The notes under the pieces are model-generated. The model made no database searches, was not told the origin of the DNA, and was given only the letters and a program-made list of their open reading frames with translations. From assembly GCA_000507305.1 (NCBI GenBank), contig DF241487.1, positions 1 through 64,000 of the forward strand: a DNA stretch of 64,000 bases, read 5' to 3'. Shown here piece by piece: positions 36,808 through 49,300 of the stretch; the first letter of the stretch is position 1; each line of letters begins with the position of its first letter. Both the position numbers and the translations under genes were made by a program. The DNA comes from Breviolum minutum Mf 1.05b.01. Taxonomy: Eukaryota; Sar; Dinophyceae; Suessiales; Symbiodiniaceae.

Positions 36808-37029
36808 CTGAGATTTTTATGGGAATGGGGAATGAAACTTTGGTGTGCCCAACTTCCCATGCTCAGCATCTCACAGCACTTCTAGGAAGACTGAGCGGAA
36901 GTGCCTTTGCTCCAGGAAGAGGCGGCACCTCATCACTTTCCCCTTTGCGGTTGCTGATCCGCATGGCACATCAAAGCTACCAGGTATCGTCACCAATTCA
37001 CCAACCGAGCTATGTATGATCCTTATCGC

Positions 37030-37105
37030 CTTGTTGGTGCCCTCGGCCAATTCAACAAAGGTTCGATAGAGCCTTAGCAACTTTCCCATGCAAGCATGGC
37101 CAGTC
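37030..37105 (-). CDS. Candidate exon upstream of the coiled-coil gene
   Basis: The minus strand encodes KLLRLYRTFVELAEGTNK and ends at AAG|GCGATAAG, a GC donor of the kind used by neighbouring genes. The acceptor is uncertain. It may be an earlier exon of the gene at 34815-36807. Confidence 0.35.
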
Positions 37106-38288
37106 AGCCTATGTGAAATGACACCATGACACGCGAAATTCAACTCTTGGGCTTTGGCATTGCTCCTAATAAGTCAAGGGGTAATGGCTCCTGACTTCTT
37201 GCATTCAACTAATGGCGACATCATACGAGTACAACACCATCCACCATCACAAGGTGACAAAGGCGTCCTTAAAATCAGCTGCAGTGGAGCCTTGGTAATT
37301 ACTTGAGATACACACTTATATGCTCTGAAAAATCTTTCAAGTCCAGTTTGTCGTCAGCAAAACACAAGAAGGTGATGCAATTTGTCCAGCCCTGCTCCAG
37401 TAATGTTAACTGGGTCCCAAGGATGTACCATTGGCACATCGAACGGGTCTTGGTGCCCGTTGATTACATGCACCTACGTGTAAGCTTGACCGTCGGCAAA
37501 TCATTGCACATCGCCAAGGCTGAAGGGATCAAATTCTGGGCTACTTTGAGTATCTCAGAAAAGGGAGTGCTCATTCACCCCATTGGATCATCGAAGAGTT
37601 CTTAGATGCAGAAATTGCAAGAAAAGCCACTTCAAGAATCGAATGTCCATGAATATCTGGCATGGCGCGGAAAAACATGACATTGATTTCTGGACTTTGG
37701 GCATCTCAATATCCCAAGCATCCATGTCTAAAAGACGCACACACTAAGTCCAATCAAAACTGACAACTCACACATTTTTAGCTCATCTTAACTCATGACC
37801 AAGGTTCTTGTCAAACGCTGTGCACGGCGATCATCCAATTCACTGAGCCATAAACGGAAAACACACGTAATTGGCACCGAAAGAATGGCACCTCAATGGT
37901 CGCTTCATGTGTGCTGTGAGATGTCCAGAAGTGATGGTGATTGAGCTGATGGATGGAGGTACATCTGCGGCCTTTTTTTTTGGTCAATATGATGCAAGGC
38001 ACGCTACCTTTACTCTAAGAGGTGTGTATACTACTGAGTTTGGGCTGAACTCAATGACTGGTATCTGACTGATACTCTCCCACAGTAACAATATTAGGTG
38101 AGGCTTGGAAAATCATGAAAAACTCAGTACCTTGGCAGTTTCCAAGCCCAGCGACCTGCAATGCCCCAAATGCTGCTCCAAAACCTCAGTGTGAAAGATT
38201 TTCACTGGCCTAGCGGCATGGCAGCATTGCTCAAAAATGAATGAAGCATTTAGAAGGGATGTCAGGAGATGTCCAAAATAAATCAATC
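37106..38288. other. No gene recognised
   Basis: Short frames on both strands, none with matching splice signals. The plus-strand frames at 37303-37605 and 37871-38068 are not protein-like. Confidence 0.3.
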
Positions 38289-38660
38289 TTATAGGTCTGC
38301 ACAGTTCATTGGTTTCTCATCCAAAAATTCCGCAATGGCTTCCAGCGTCAATTCCCAAACGTCGCCATCCATGTCTGGGGGTCCAACAGCAATGATACGA
38401 CGATGACGAGAGGATGCAGGGCCAGACCTCGTGAAAGTTGGTGTTTTCTTTGGTGCTACAAGTGTCTGCATCACATTTTGAGCAGAATTGTCATATTCCA
38501 ATAAATACCAGATACCAGTCTACCTTCCCGTTTCTTGAGGAGTCCGACCCTGAGACATAATTTGCGGCTCAATGAGATTTCCTGCGATGTTGTGAACCTC
38601 ACACCACCATCTCACATCCCGAGAAATTCTGCCAATCTTTGTCATGAACTCCAGGGACGT
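38289..38660 (-). CDS. 3' end of an unknown gene, two exons
   Basis: The terminal exon 38289-38465 starts after TGATGCAG and has exactly 58 codons plus TAA. It contains SRHRRIIAVGPPDMDGDVWE and EAIAEFLDEKPMNCADL. An upstream exon (about 38530-38655) encodes LEFMTKIGRISRDVRWWCEV and PQIMSQGRTPQE. A GT donor there (38523) gives the wrong phase; a GA donor after CAA would restore it. The join is therefore provisional, and the family is unknown. Confidence 0.5.
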
Positions 38661-41600
38661 GAGATGAATTCATAATTTGAGAGTCTGAGAATGGCACAAG
38701 GAACTGCACCAACACCACAATGAAGGTGTCCAAAAGCCTGGTCTGTATGATGGAAGAAGTTACAGTCAGAGCACTGAAGTATCAATATTTTGCAAAGGAT
38801 ACAAGTCACAACGATCACAACTGCAACACTCTCCGCATGCATTCTGAATGCTGCCACGTAACGTACCATCCGGTTTCAACCACACGAATGGAATCGGTGC
38901 AATGATGGCAAAGAGAGGACCTCTGTGATGCCATGGTCAGAGTTTAACATATTTTTTCACCATTTTTCATCATTTTTTTCCCTGAGATCATCTGTGGAAA
39001 ACCCCGGTGCCTAAGTTGGGAATGAAGTTTGTGACGAAGGTGATCAAACCCCAGACCTGAGGTAACAGGTGGCCACAGGTTTAGGAAATCGGCAACGAAA
39101 ATGGCGACTTTGTAAAACCTGAGAATCGGACAATGGTAAGAGGGACTTGCATCCACCAAAGCGCCAGCATTACAAAGATCTGGTGATGCGGATATGCACA
39201 TGATATTGTAGAGCCAACAAGCTATGTTGTGGGCAAAAGCACGGCATTCTCCCATAGAAACACCAAACGAAATCAATGCACTTCCTGAGCCTTTAATTTT
39301 TGGAGCCTAGCCACTGCAATAACAAAGCTAGACACGCTCTTGCACATCAAATATCGTTGCACCTCAAGGTGTCCGCTGTTTGTGACCAGTGGCCATCCAT
39401 TCGAGAAAAGAAATCAATGTATACAGTTATACAACAACATGCCACCATTTCTGCTGAAATTTCCATTTCCCGTGCATCTCCAGATCTTTGCTTGCCAAGT
39501 CTCCAAATCTTTGACTGGGGAAGTTCGGCCTCAATCAATGCAAAACTGACGGTCCCATTGGATGGGGGGCTTCGGGTAACGTCATGACATCGCTGAAGGC
39601 AACCAAGGAACGACCAGAATGGATTTCTGGAAGCAAACCGATCAGGCAAAAGATGAACATCAGCACGCAGAGCATCATCCCTGTGCGGTGCAACTTTGCT
39701 GTGGCTGCAGCACAGAATGACATGTTCACTGGCATGTAGTTTGACATTATAACTTATAATACGTATAAAACTATCATGTAAGATATCTTTATATATAATT
39801 TAGAATTACATGAATCGACACATACAGACACACTATTGGCACGTCATGGCAGTATGACCATGAAGGTGCTTCTCCCGGAGCCCCAGTCCTTCCACGAAAC
39901 TGAAGAAAGAGGATGTCACTTCGAGCAAGTAACCTGTAGCTCGATCACACTGTGGACTGTTCGACTGTTAGGCCAACATGTGAAGGTTGACAGTGCAAAC
40001 ATGCCAAGACGTACCCAGGCATCACATAACATCCCATGATCTTACATGACATTCAGGCACGACTTTACTACCTTCTTCCATTCTTTGTTATCAAGTCTTT
40101 CCTCAGATCTTGTTAAGGGCCTCTATTCAACTTGTCATGACGTTGCTTGAAGCGGTTTCATTTTCCAAGGAGCTGCTGTCATTAAAGACTCACAGCTTCC
40201 ATTCAAAGCTCTTGCCAAGAAGCTTCTGAACTCTGCTGCCACCTTTTTGAAGTCAATATCCAAACCTCCCTCAACCTACAGGATACCAAGAAGCTGGAGA
40301 TTGAACTTCCAAAGCAATTGACTCACAAAAAACTTCTAAAAATGACGGCAATCCAATAAATGCCACAATGATGACATCATGAAATTTCACATCTGCAAAG
40401 GAAGTTGCTAAGCCGATGTTGGACAGAAGCATCCTGAGGCAACTTGCTGACTTGGTGGCATGAGTTCCGGGATTGGCTCCGACACTGTGAACATGCTTTT
40501 TTTTGGTTCATCAACCAAAGTGTGCCGAGGATCTTTAATTTTCGCATCTTCTCAGAATCCTTGAACTGGCCTCGAGTCGTAATGTAGAAAAGTCGTCAGG
40601 GAACATGACGCTCTTTTGCCTTTGCTTGGGAAAATTGCTGGGGTTCCTGCCCCAGTCAAAGTCTGCAAAAACTTTCACCTTGAAATCACACCAAGAGTAT
40701 CCATGGTTTTGGGTGCAAAAATCAAACTTGAAAACTTTCAGTGATGCTTCAAAGAGGTAGCCCTCAGCCAGATGACCACCCCATAGAATATCCAGAAAAT
40801 GATGGCCTAAGATCACAAGCGACCACGGGGCAATGACACACATCCAATAACTTTCGGGCGTGCTAAGATGTTGACCAGAAAAGCCAGAACCACAATGATA
40901 ACAGAAAAAATGCTCCAAATCCTTAGTAATGATGGTCAGATTCATCACATTATCAAGCAGTCAGCCAATTCATGCCAATATGATGATATCATGGTAGATT
41001 ATGATATCATGATAGATTTTAAAGAGAGAGATGGAGAGATACAGCAATATTGTTGTTCACTTTTCTACGGTGGGCAGCTTGTCCCTCCCCCAGTCCAAAA
41101 CAATCCGCAAAAATCAATCCAAGGATCTGAAGAAGCCATTTTTCGCATGACGTACCTTACAAGTTGAAAAGAATCGATGGTTATCAATGGACCGGTGTGT
41201 TTAACCTTTTGACTCTACTTTCTATACGACCAAAATGAAGATGATGGCTGGTTACTTGTTGTTTGCAAAACTGCTTACCGGAGTGGTTGTTGGCCAAAAA
41301 ACATGTTCGGAATGTCTCGAAACTAGCGCTCCAACTGCTCACTGAATCACTTATACCAAGAAACCACTGAGTTTATCATCACGACATTCCAGGAAAGATC
41401 AACGGACATATTGACTACTATACAGATGTAGAAATTCACAACAGCACCATATAGTATCCGGTATGTCTGTTGAGACCAAGGTCCGACATCAAAACACCAA
41501 GGGCTCTTTTTACCATCATTTTACCCAGGCCCAATATCAAACGACTCGCTTCTTTAAGTCATCCGACATGTTCATCCAAGGATCAGCAGGTCTTGGCGGC

Positions 41601-41694
41601 ACCTCCTTCACATTCGCTGATATCTCTGTCTACCTGCTGAGCTGTGCAGGTGTAGTGTGACTTGGTCAACTTGTCGAATATGATGATATCATTA
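38661..41694. other. Stretch with only weak exon candidates
   Basis: Minus-strand frames at about 38950-39276, 39347-39649 and 40535-40948 have partly protein-like composition (for example SPPSNGTVSFALIEAELPQ). None has a splice pair I could confirm. An AT-rich part lies at 39740-39810. If a gene crosses here it runs on the minus strand. Confidence 0.3.
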
Positions 41695-41817
41695 TCATTC
41701 ACTATCCATCAGCAATTTGATGGCTATTTTTTTGATGTCCCAATCGCGTTTTGCTTCCGTTTTCTTGGGCCATCCGGCACTTCCCAAACTATCTGCATCA
41801 GAGCTGTCTGCAGCATC
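41695..41817 (-). CDS. 3' terminal exon, charged C-terminus
   Basis: After TTTGTTGTCAG (acceptor bases 41818-41820) exactly 40 codons plus TGA follow: DAADSSDADSLGSAGWPKKT, then KRDWDIKKIAIKLLMDSE. Phase, acceptor and composition all support a genuine last exon. Earlier exons are not identified; the membrane-segment frame at 42484-42666 is a possible beginning. Function unknown. Confidence 0.55.
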   Translation of the reverse strand, partial: DAADSSDADSLGSAGWPKKTEAKRDWDIKKIAIKLLMDSE

Positions 41818-42483
41818 CTGACAACAAACATAGCAAACATAGCAAACATAGTCCCTACAGGGTTCCCTTTTCAATTTCCCTTACCGACGTGCACAAGGAA
41901 CACAGGCCACTTGTTCACTTGTTCACATGTCAGTAGTGCACCTCTTCATCTGATCTCCCGACTTTGATTCCACTTGTTTGTTGTCGTGGCTTCCTGCGCG
42001 GGGATTCTGTAAAGATAATTTACCTCATAGCAATGGAAGGATGATCAAAATATCACAACCACCATCTGTTCCAGGAAAATATTCAATCAAAAAGAAAATG
42101 AAGCCTCTGAGGAAACTAGTCTAACATATCCCACCCTTGAGAAAAGGGATATGTTAGTTCCCTGGCCTCGGAGACCCAAGCCGATGGAGGGCCCGCCCTG
42201 CCCACCTGTCACGGGCAGGTGAGAAAACGTGGCATCGACTGCGACTTGTTTGTTGTTGATGACCTGAATTGAGAATCAGATTTTTCTTCATATTTCTTCA
42301 TTAAAGTTTATCAACCCCAGAAAGACCTTGGAATATTGACCATCAACGCCAGAACAGGCTCACAAAGGAAAGCCAGGAAGATAGCGAAGGTCAAGGGAAC
42401 CTTAGGGGCCAAGCCCAGGACTTTGTGTGGATATTTTGCACCACCACGAGTGCAAGGTGGACATGGAAAAGAAAGGTTTCACA
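41818..42483. other. Probable intron or intergenic DNA
   Basis: No exon confirmed. A small CACCTG/CAGGTG hairpin lies near 42202-42222 in a short GC-rich island. An ACAAACATAGCA triplet repeat near 41823-41848 abuts the acceptor of the exon at 41817. Confidence 0.3.
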
Positions 42484-42666
42484 TCAACTCGGTCCAGAAC
42501 CAAAACTCTCCGCATCCAGTACAGAAAGTATACCTACACAGGAAGGAGCAGCAGATACCAATAAGGTTATTACCAATGTTATAGCGAATTTTCCAAAGTC
42601 TAAAATGCTTCTCCGCTTTCTGCGTCTGACTGAAGCTTCAGCACTCAGGACCATGCTGCAATGCAT
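42484..42666 (-). CDS. Candidate first exon with basic N-terminus and membrane segment
   Basis: From ATG 42664-42666 or the ATG at 42652-42654, the frame encodes EASVRRRKRRSILDFG directly followed by FAITLVITLLVSAAPSCVG. This is a positive-then-hydrophobic pattern typical of a signal anchor. A GTAGGTA donor (about 42530) follows. Whether it is expressed, and to what it is joined, is not shown by the sequence. Confidence 0.35.
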   Translation of the reverse strand: MHCSMVLSAEASVRRRKRRSILDFGKFAITLVITLLVSAAPSCVGILSVLDAESFGSGPS

Positions 42667-43046
42667 GAGGCGATCAGAACCTAGGCTTGGTTCAGATCAC
42701 GGAGTCAATGCGTAGGTAGGAAGTCAATCAACCATGATAGCCTTCTTACACCTTCTCACATCCTTCTAACTTCTTTTGTTACTCGTCGATAACTTAGTAT
42801 GTCTTTCTCAACCAAGTTGCCATGCAAACGCCAAGGACTTCTCGAAATCGTGGCCGGTTCCTGGTCCCGCATCACCAAAATGTTGTTCTTGTTAACCATG
42901 CAGGTTCCAACCAACACATGTCATTTCAAGCAGCACCTGGAACTTACATTTCCTGAAAGCAAGCCTTCAATGCCTCAACTTGATCAGAGTTGGTGGGTCA
43001 GCTTGAACTGCTGAAATGCTTTAGTGTTTGCATCCCGTATCAAGGA

Positions 43047-43283
43047 TCACCAAGAAATTTGGAGCCCGAAACGGGATGGTGTGTTAATTGTTGTGATTAC
43101 TGTGTACGGTACCGGTACCGTACATTTCAAACCTTTCCCGGGAACATTTTCAGATTTGCTGAAGGCTGCGTGTCTGGCTGTCGAGTTCCCGAGTGCCGTG
43201 CTTTCGCCATTTCGGTCAGCACCCACAATGTCCAATAGCACCTTTCCAAGCAGCGACCCTGTGTTCACATCAGCTGCTATCAC
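43047..43283 (-). CDS. Candidate exon, open on both strands
   Basis: The minus frame reads DVNTGSLLGKVLLDIVGADR, then SENVPGKGLKCTVPVPYTVI; the plus strand also stays open for 88 codons. The minus reading has the better composition. A 22-bp perfect palindrome falls inside it. I have a faint impression of a recurring sequence family but cannot name one. Confidence 0.3.
   Translation of the reverse strand: MIAADVNTGSLLGKVLLDIVGADRNGESTALGNSTARHAAFSKSENVPGKGLKCTVPVPYTVITTINTPSRFGLQISW
43103..43124. repeat. Perfect 22-bp palindrome
   Basis: The core GTACGGTACCGGTACCGTAC is its own reverse complement, extended by T/A on each side. No spacer is present. It could form a cruciform or be a dimeric binding site. 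Confidence 0.95.
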
Positions 43284-43682
43284 AGATTAGATTCGCAAAA
43301 TGTTCCTTAAAAAAGGGTGTGGACATAAATATGTGACGGTATGTGCATGAGGCCGATGGATAGTACCGGTTCAAACACCCATAAATCCTACAATGTGACC
43401 TCCCATCATCTCCCATCTTCAAAGTTGAGTGAGCGTACATAACGACATGCAGCAACAGTAACTAGCCTTTTCATGCAGCAGGATGAAAAAGAAGTAGCAA
43501 TCACAACAACAGTAACCAACATTATGAATTACCTTAAACATCCTTTTAAATTATCAACCACAATAGACGACACTACCATGCCATCATGTCATTATACTAT
43601 CGCCCTGCCCCTCAATACTGCCTCAACGGTGGAGCTCAAACGCGATTCCGTTGGAGATTCGGCCTTTTCACAGGACGGCAAA

Positions 43683-43696
43683 GGGGGTCGACCCCC
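43683..43696. repeat. 14-bp palindrome GGGGGTCGACCCCC
   Basis: A perfect inverted repeat centred on a SalI-like GTCGAC, in locally GC-rich sequence. Role unknown. Confidence 0.9.
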
Positions 43697-43852
43697 CATG
43701 GCAACCATCAACCGCTCGCCTCTCTGGAAGGAACACGTGGGATTTCAATCTCTGCAACCATGGCATTGTTCGTTTCGGTCGCCGCTTTCTCAAAGGGCAA
43801 GTGTTTCGGGATGGAATGTTGTGCCGAGTGACCTGGTTTTAATGTTTTTAAA

Positions 43853-46188
43853 TTAATGTATGTTTTGTTTTGCCACAATTTGAACCATGGCTATCTCAGC
43901 GGGCTTGGACAGAACGCTGCAGTGATCACAGTGAAGGATGCTCAAAATAGAATACAACTTGCATAGCTTGTCATCGTGTGTCCCAAGAGCCCTTTGCTCC
44001 GAGAACAAGGCATTCAAGCAACTAAAGTCAGCCGAGGTAGCGGCCGATCCGCTCTTCCAAAGTAGCCTCACTGACAGTGACTGACATTTCCATGACGTTC
44101 AGTGGAAAGTGCTTGTTGATTACAAGGACCCGCTGAGTCACGGCTCTTTCTGCTCCTTCCATCCTCGACAACTTCAACACTGTTTGGAAGCAAACTAGTG
44201 GAGGCTGAAAAGTTTGCATACTCTTTGGTGATCCAGGACAAAGTAATTCATGTAAACGTTTGAAGCATCACAATGCAAAATAATATTATCGTACGATCAT
44301 GTATGAAATAATGATGTGATGTAAACATGATAATGATAGACTTCAATTCAACACAACTCAACACAAACAACAATACAGCAAGTCTCTCCTGCAAATCCAG
44401 CTTGGGCGATGTGGGGCAAACACCAACCGCTTCACCACATGTCAGCACTTTTGTGGGTCTCTTGAGCCAATTCGCAGAGGTTGCATCGTTGGAAATGACA
44501 CGCGTGAGGATGCCAACGACCTGTGTCAAACCGAAAACATCTCATTTGCAAACACGGTCTCTTTTTCGGCTGGGACACTGTGGCATCTATGCTGCTTGTG
44601 CGCATTCATATTTGGTTGCAGCTGTTGAGAAATAAGAATTGTTAGTTGTCATTGGATATGAATCCAAACTGAGCCAAAGTATTTAGATGTCCCTCTACCC
44701 CCAATCTGAAGAATTGGTAATGAATAAACAAACACGTCGATCCATGGTGCATAATTCATGGTAGTTGCATGTATTTCATACTGAGGGCTTCATATGATGT
44801 GCCATGTTTTGGATCAAGTGGAGCATAGCTTGCAGCACCATTCATTGATTCAATGAGGGGTTAGATCCTTGACCAACAAAGCCTTTGCATAGTCCATGCA
44901 CGGGCGAATCTGCGTTCAGGGATAGAATAACGCCTGACGAAAGCAGGCAAGACACTGGCCCTACATGCTACATGCAAAAACACGGTATAGAACAAGAATT
45001 AAAAAATGAATTTGTGACAAGAAGGAACGCCTCCGGCCACGTTACCTGAAGTGTTGGATTCAAAATTAAGATAAACCACAAGATACTTTCAGCCATGGCA
45101 TTGGCATGTTTCAAAACAGGGCGCACTTCCAAAAAAACAACGCGCACAATGGCAACCATTCGCAAATCACATACTCTGAGTGATTGTGCATCATGTTTCT
45201 TTTCTAAATCTGCACTCAGCAGTTCTCAGCTCTGAAGCATCCTTTGGCTTCAAAGCTTCAACGCTTCACCAAGCGGATTTTGGTCCAGGAGAGACAATCC
45301 GTTGAAGCTTCTTCTGTTGTGCACTGGTAAGGACTGAAAAGAGATCCTCAGCTGACATGGTGAGAAACCAAGAGCTTCACCTACTATGACTTAATTATTG
45401 AAAAAATAAAATAGCGTGTAGAATCTAGAAGAATACCTGAAGATCCTGAAACATTAATGAAATTCCAGAAATGTGATGCAATTCAAGTTCAATGCGAGTC
45501 TGCCCAGAATTTGACCCTCCACACGTCCCAGTTCTTCTGGTCCAGCTACATTGTAAGCTTTTTCTGGAAGCTGTTTCAATGACTCGGAAAGCGCTGTCTG
45601 TAGCTCCTGGATGTGTTGAATATGGTGATTCATGCAGCCTCAACCGAATTGTAGATATTCGAAATGGGAAGGCTGTGGATGATTCAAAACGACAAAAACC
45701 TCAAATTCAAAATGACAAACAAAACAGATTTAGTCAAATTTATGTAACTTTCACCGAACCCTTTTTCAAACACTCTCCTCATCGCAAAGTTCTTTGTTGC
45801 CACTGACCTTAAATGTCACTGATGATAGGCAAACAAATAGATGAGGATTCAAGTCCTTCTGCATTATGTACGACATGCTTTCCAACTTTTTGGGCCAAAG
45901 TGCTTCGCACAGGTAGCCCAACGCGCGAGCAGCCAAAAGTCCTTTCAGGCTGCCCGCTTGCACCTTGGATGAGGAATTTGAACGGCATCGGCGGCATCGG
46001 TCAACTTACTTGATCAGAATCATGACATACAGTGAGCATCCACACAGCGCAACTCGAGTCAGCTTACTGCAAGATTTCCTGCCTCTGCAAATATGCACTT
46101 GTTCAACCTGCAGGACCCAAAATGATGTTGTCATACTTTGATGTCTGAAAACTGCAGAGACATCCTCTGCAACGACATGCAACGGCAT
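43853..46188 (-). CDS. Cluster of minus-strand exons, product unknown
   Basis: Blocks with protein-like translation and donors: about 45810-45965 (AGSLKGLLAARALGYLCEAL, GT donor after TTTAAG), 45430-45640 (two frames compete; one reads ELQTALSESLKQLPEKAYN), 45046-45165 (FLEVRPVLKHANAMAESILW, CTTCAG|GTAAC), about 44380-44529 (QVVGILTRVISNDATSANWL, ending CAG|GA), 44028-44219 (NKHFPLNVMEMSVTVSEATL) and 43853-44040. Short pieces at 46145-46180 (DVSAVFRHQ) and near 46070 link in phase to the importin gene above. The series may therefore be its 3' continuation or a second gene. No family recognised. Confidence 0.4.
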
Positions 46189-46351
46189 GATCTGCCTGCA
46201 GCACTCAGATATCTCAGCCTGAAATTCAAGCTAAGGATGACGTTGCAAACATTGACTAGTAATCTTTGATGGCTCTTTGACGGCATATATAGCAGCATCG
46301 AACAGCAATTTCCGTATAGCAATGGCAAACAAAAACACGGGGTTTGATGGC

Positions 46352-49300
46352 CTTGAGTGGAAGTGCTTCCAAGCAAAGGGCCCAGCAGCTCCCAATGTCA
46401 GCACAAGCTGTGGGATGTGCCAAGCAAAGCTGAATCAAAGCAGCAATTTCACCTTGGTTGACGATCCTTCTCGAATGATGTTGGCAGTTTCTCCAGACTT
46501 TTAGGCCACCTATGGCAATGTCAAAACGGATCCTTCCCTTTCCAAACAACTTTCTTGGTCTCGGGGTGACTCCCTCAAACTTGGTCGTATGCCAGGTGTG
46601 GGCATGGACATGCAAAGGCTGGCAGGCACCATTTCCCAAAGTCACTGATTATAACATGCCGAGTTGCCATCACCTTCAAGTTGTCCCTTCAAACGTTCCA
46701 CAGCTCGGGAGGCAAAAGGTGCGAAGGCAGCACTTCGTGCAGCGAAGTTCACCGTGAAGGCTGCCCAGTGGCGTTCCTCTTTGCTGCGAGAATTCAATGC
46801 CTGGTCAAATTGCGTCTTTGAAAAATATTGGAAAATGTGAATCATTTATATTTATAGTATCCGTGCCAATGATGCACTCACTTGATTTTGAAGGGTGTGT
46901 TAAAGAATCCAAAAATAGAAGTTATATTGGAGTTGATTTAGGAAAGCGCCAGGATGCCTTGATGATTTGATCCATGCAGCCTGTTAGCAAGGCGACAGCT
47001 TCTTCACCCAAGTGTTGGCAAATGTCACTTGCCAAATGTAACGCCAGCTTTGCTCCGCCCAGGTGGCCATAGGAACTGAACCATTGTTGCAACAAAATCT
47101 GCAAAGTTGGCCAAGTTGATGCAATGAATGCTCTAGCATCTGCTTTCATACAAGCAGTGATGATGCCCAATAACTCATTGCGACATTTATGTTCATCATC
47201 AGTTTCAGAATCTGTGCTTGGTGGATCATTTGAAGATGCTTGTTCCTCAAAAACAGCACCATCTCGTTGGAAAGATTGGTTGATCTCTGCTACTGCCAGC
47301 TCACAAATCCGTTGCACCTGCTCTGCTCGCAAGGTGCCAATCCCAGCACGATGAAGAATGGTGACAATGCCACTGGCCATTGAGGCAATCTCATCTGCTT
47401 CATCTGCCTTCACCAAATCTGAGCCCACCTGATCCACAAAATTCTGCACCAATTCACTTACAAGTGATCCATTTAGAGATCCTTGGGTCCCACTTACACC
47501 AACCAATTCCGCCCAACATGGATAGAGAGCATCACGCAACTCCGATGTGATAGGAGAAAGATCGCTGGAGGTGGGATAACACAAGAGTTTTGCTAAAGCT
47601 GCGCTGGTTAGATGTACAAAATCCAGGTATCCCTCAGCTGTACACTTCATAAACACTTCTAACAGGTTTAGCAATGCCACCATTTCTGTTAATTGCCCTG
47701 TTTTCACTCGAAGCATCGTGTTTTCAGCTGCAACCACTAGATCATCTTCATTTTCTCCCTGAATATCCGTGCTGAAGACATCATCAAGTTCCAAAGCTTG
47801 TAGAATTGGAGGCACAAAATGAGGCAAGAAAACTGCGAAGTCCTTTCCCAGCACTTTGCAAATCCGTTTGATGGCATCATTATTGCAATCGGACAATTGA
47901 CTCATCTTTGTATTTGCAAACATGGAATTCAAGGCGGTAGCTGCTGCGGGTGCGAATTTCTCCTTGCTCACGGCGAAACCCGTCAATGAAATGCATTCAA
48001 AGGCCTTTTCACGAATGTTCTTCTCAGCCTCTCCTGTCAGGGCCCTCAACAGCAACGGAACAAGGGCATCGTAGCAAGAATCAAAGCCATCGTCCAATGA
48101 GATAGCCAAAGCACCTATAGCTTCCAAGGAGGCAATGATAATCTTTGGGTCAGTTGATTGGAGTTTTTGCATCAAAATGGGAATGAGCATATCAGAGAAA
48201 CGACGAATATCGTCTTCTGAAAGTCCATGAAAATGAGCTTCCAAGGCGCTGATGGCTTTCACTGCTATAACATTTGTATCATTGCAACCTTGCATGAGGA
48301 CTGGCATGAACTTGTCACACCATCTTTCATGAAAGTTTGAGGAGCGATCATGACAAAGCTGACCCAGAGCAAAAAATGCTGCAAAGCGAACGCGTTGATG
48401 GTTGTCACGAAGCAACTGTTGCAAAGCTTCTGCCATTTGATCCGCAGAATCTTCATCAGCATACTCGCCAGAAGCACGGATTGCCATTGCAGCAGCTACC
48501 CTCTCTTGCCATGAGTTGCTTGTCACATGGCGGGCAGTGAGGGTCATCAATGGTTTCACTGAAACTTTGAAACTCAACTTCTTGACGAAAAAATCCACCT
48601 TTGCCTCTCCTTCCTTGTGAAGGCCATCATCAGATTCATCATCATCACCAACCTCGCAAAGAAAAAGAAACGCAACAGAAAGCACTCGAATTGGGAAGTC
48701 TGTAACGACTTTCAACAATCCCTTCGTGGCCGCTGTAAGCGTTGAAACCCATTCGAAGGACAGCAAACGCACTTCAGGATCCAAGGATGAAGCAGAAGCA
48801 ATCTCCAACATCAAATCAATCCACGTCTGATATCGTGGTTTAAAGAATGTAGGATGGTGCTCAGCCAGTACAATCAATGACTGCAAAGCAGTAGAAAGTG
48901 ATCCTGTGTCTGTCAAACTTCTCAATGAATCTTCAATCTTTGGCAAAATCTGTTGGATTTGCTTCATTGTTTCTGTTCCATCCACTGTTTGAACCATCTC
49001 CGAAATCATCACAATGGTGCTGGCTGCCAAATTTTTCGAACTCAAGCCCTGGTTCACAATCTTTACCAGCTCCTGACCATTTGAAATAATCTCCTGCATG
49101 TGGCTGTTCATGATCTCTGAGAGGAGTCCAATAGCAGCCTCCAGAAAACATCAAACAATCACAGCATCCGACAATGTGGGGTCTTGTCAGACATCAGCCT
49201 TGATTTCCGTTGTAGTGGATGTCTGGGATTTTGCATGATTTTGCCATGTTTTACTAAGTGGATGCTGGTGTTCCATGTGCCCTTTTGAGGAAGCGCAGCA

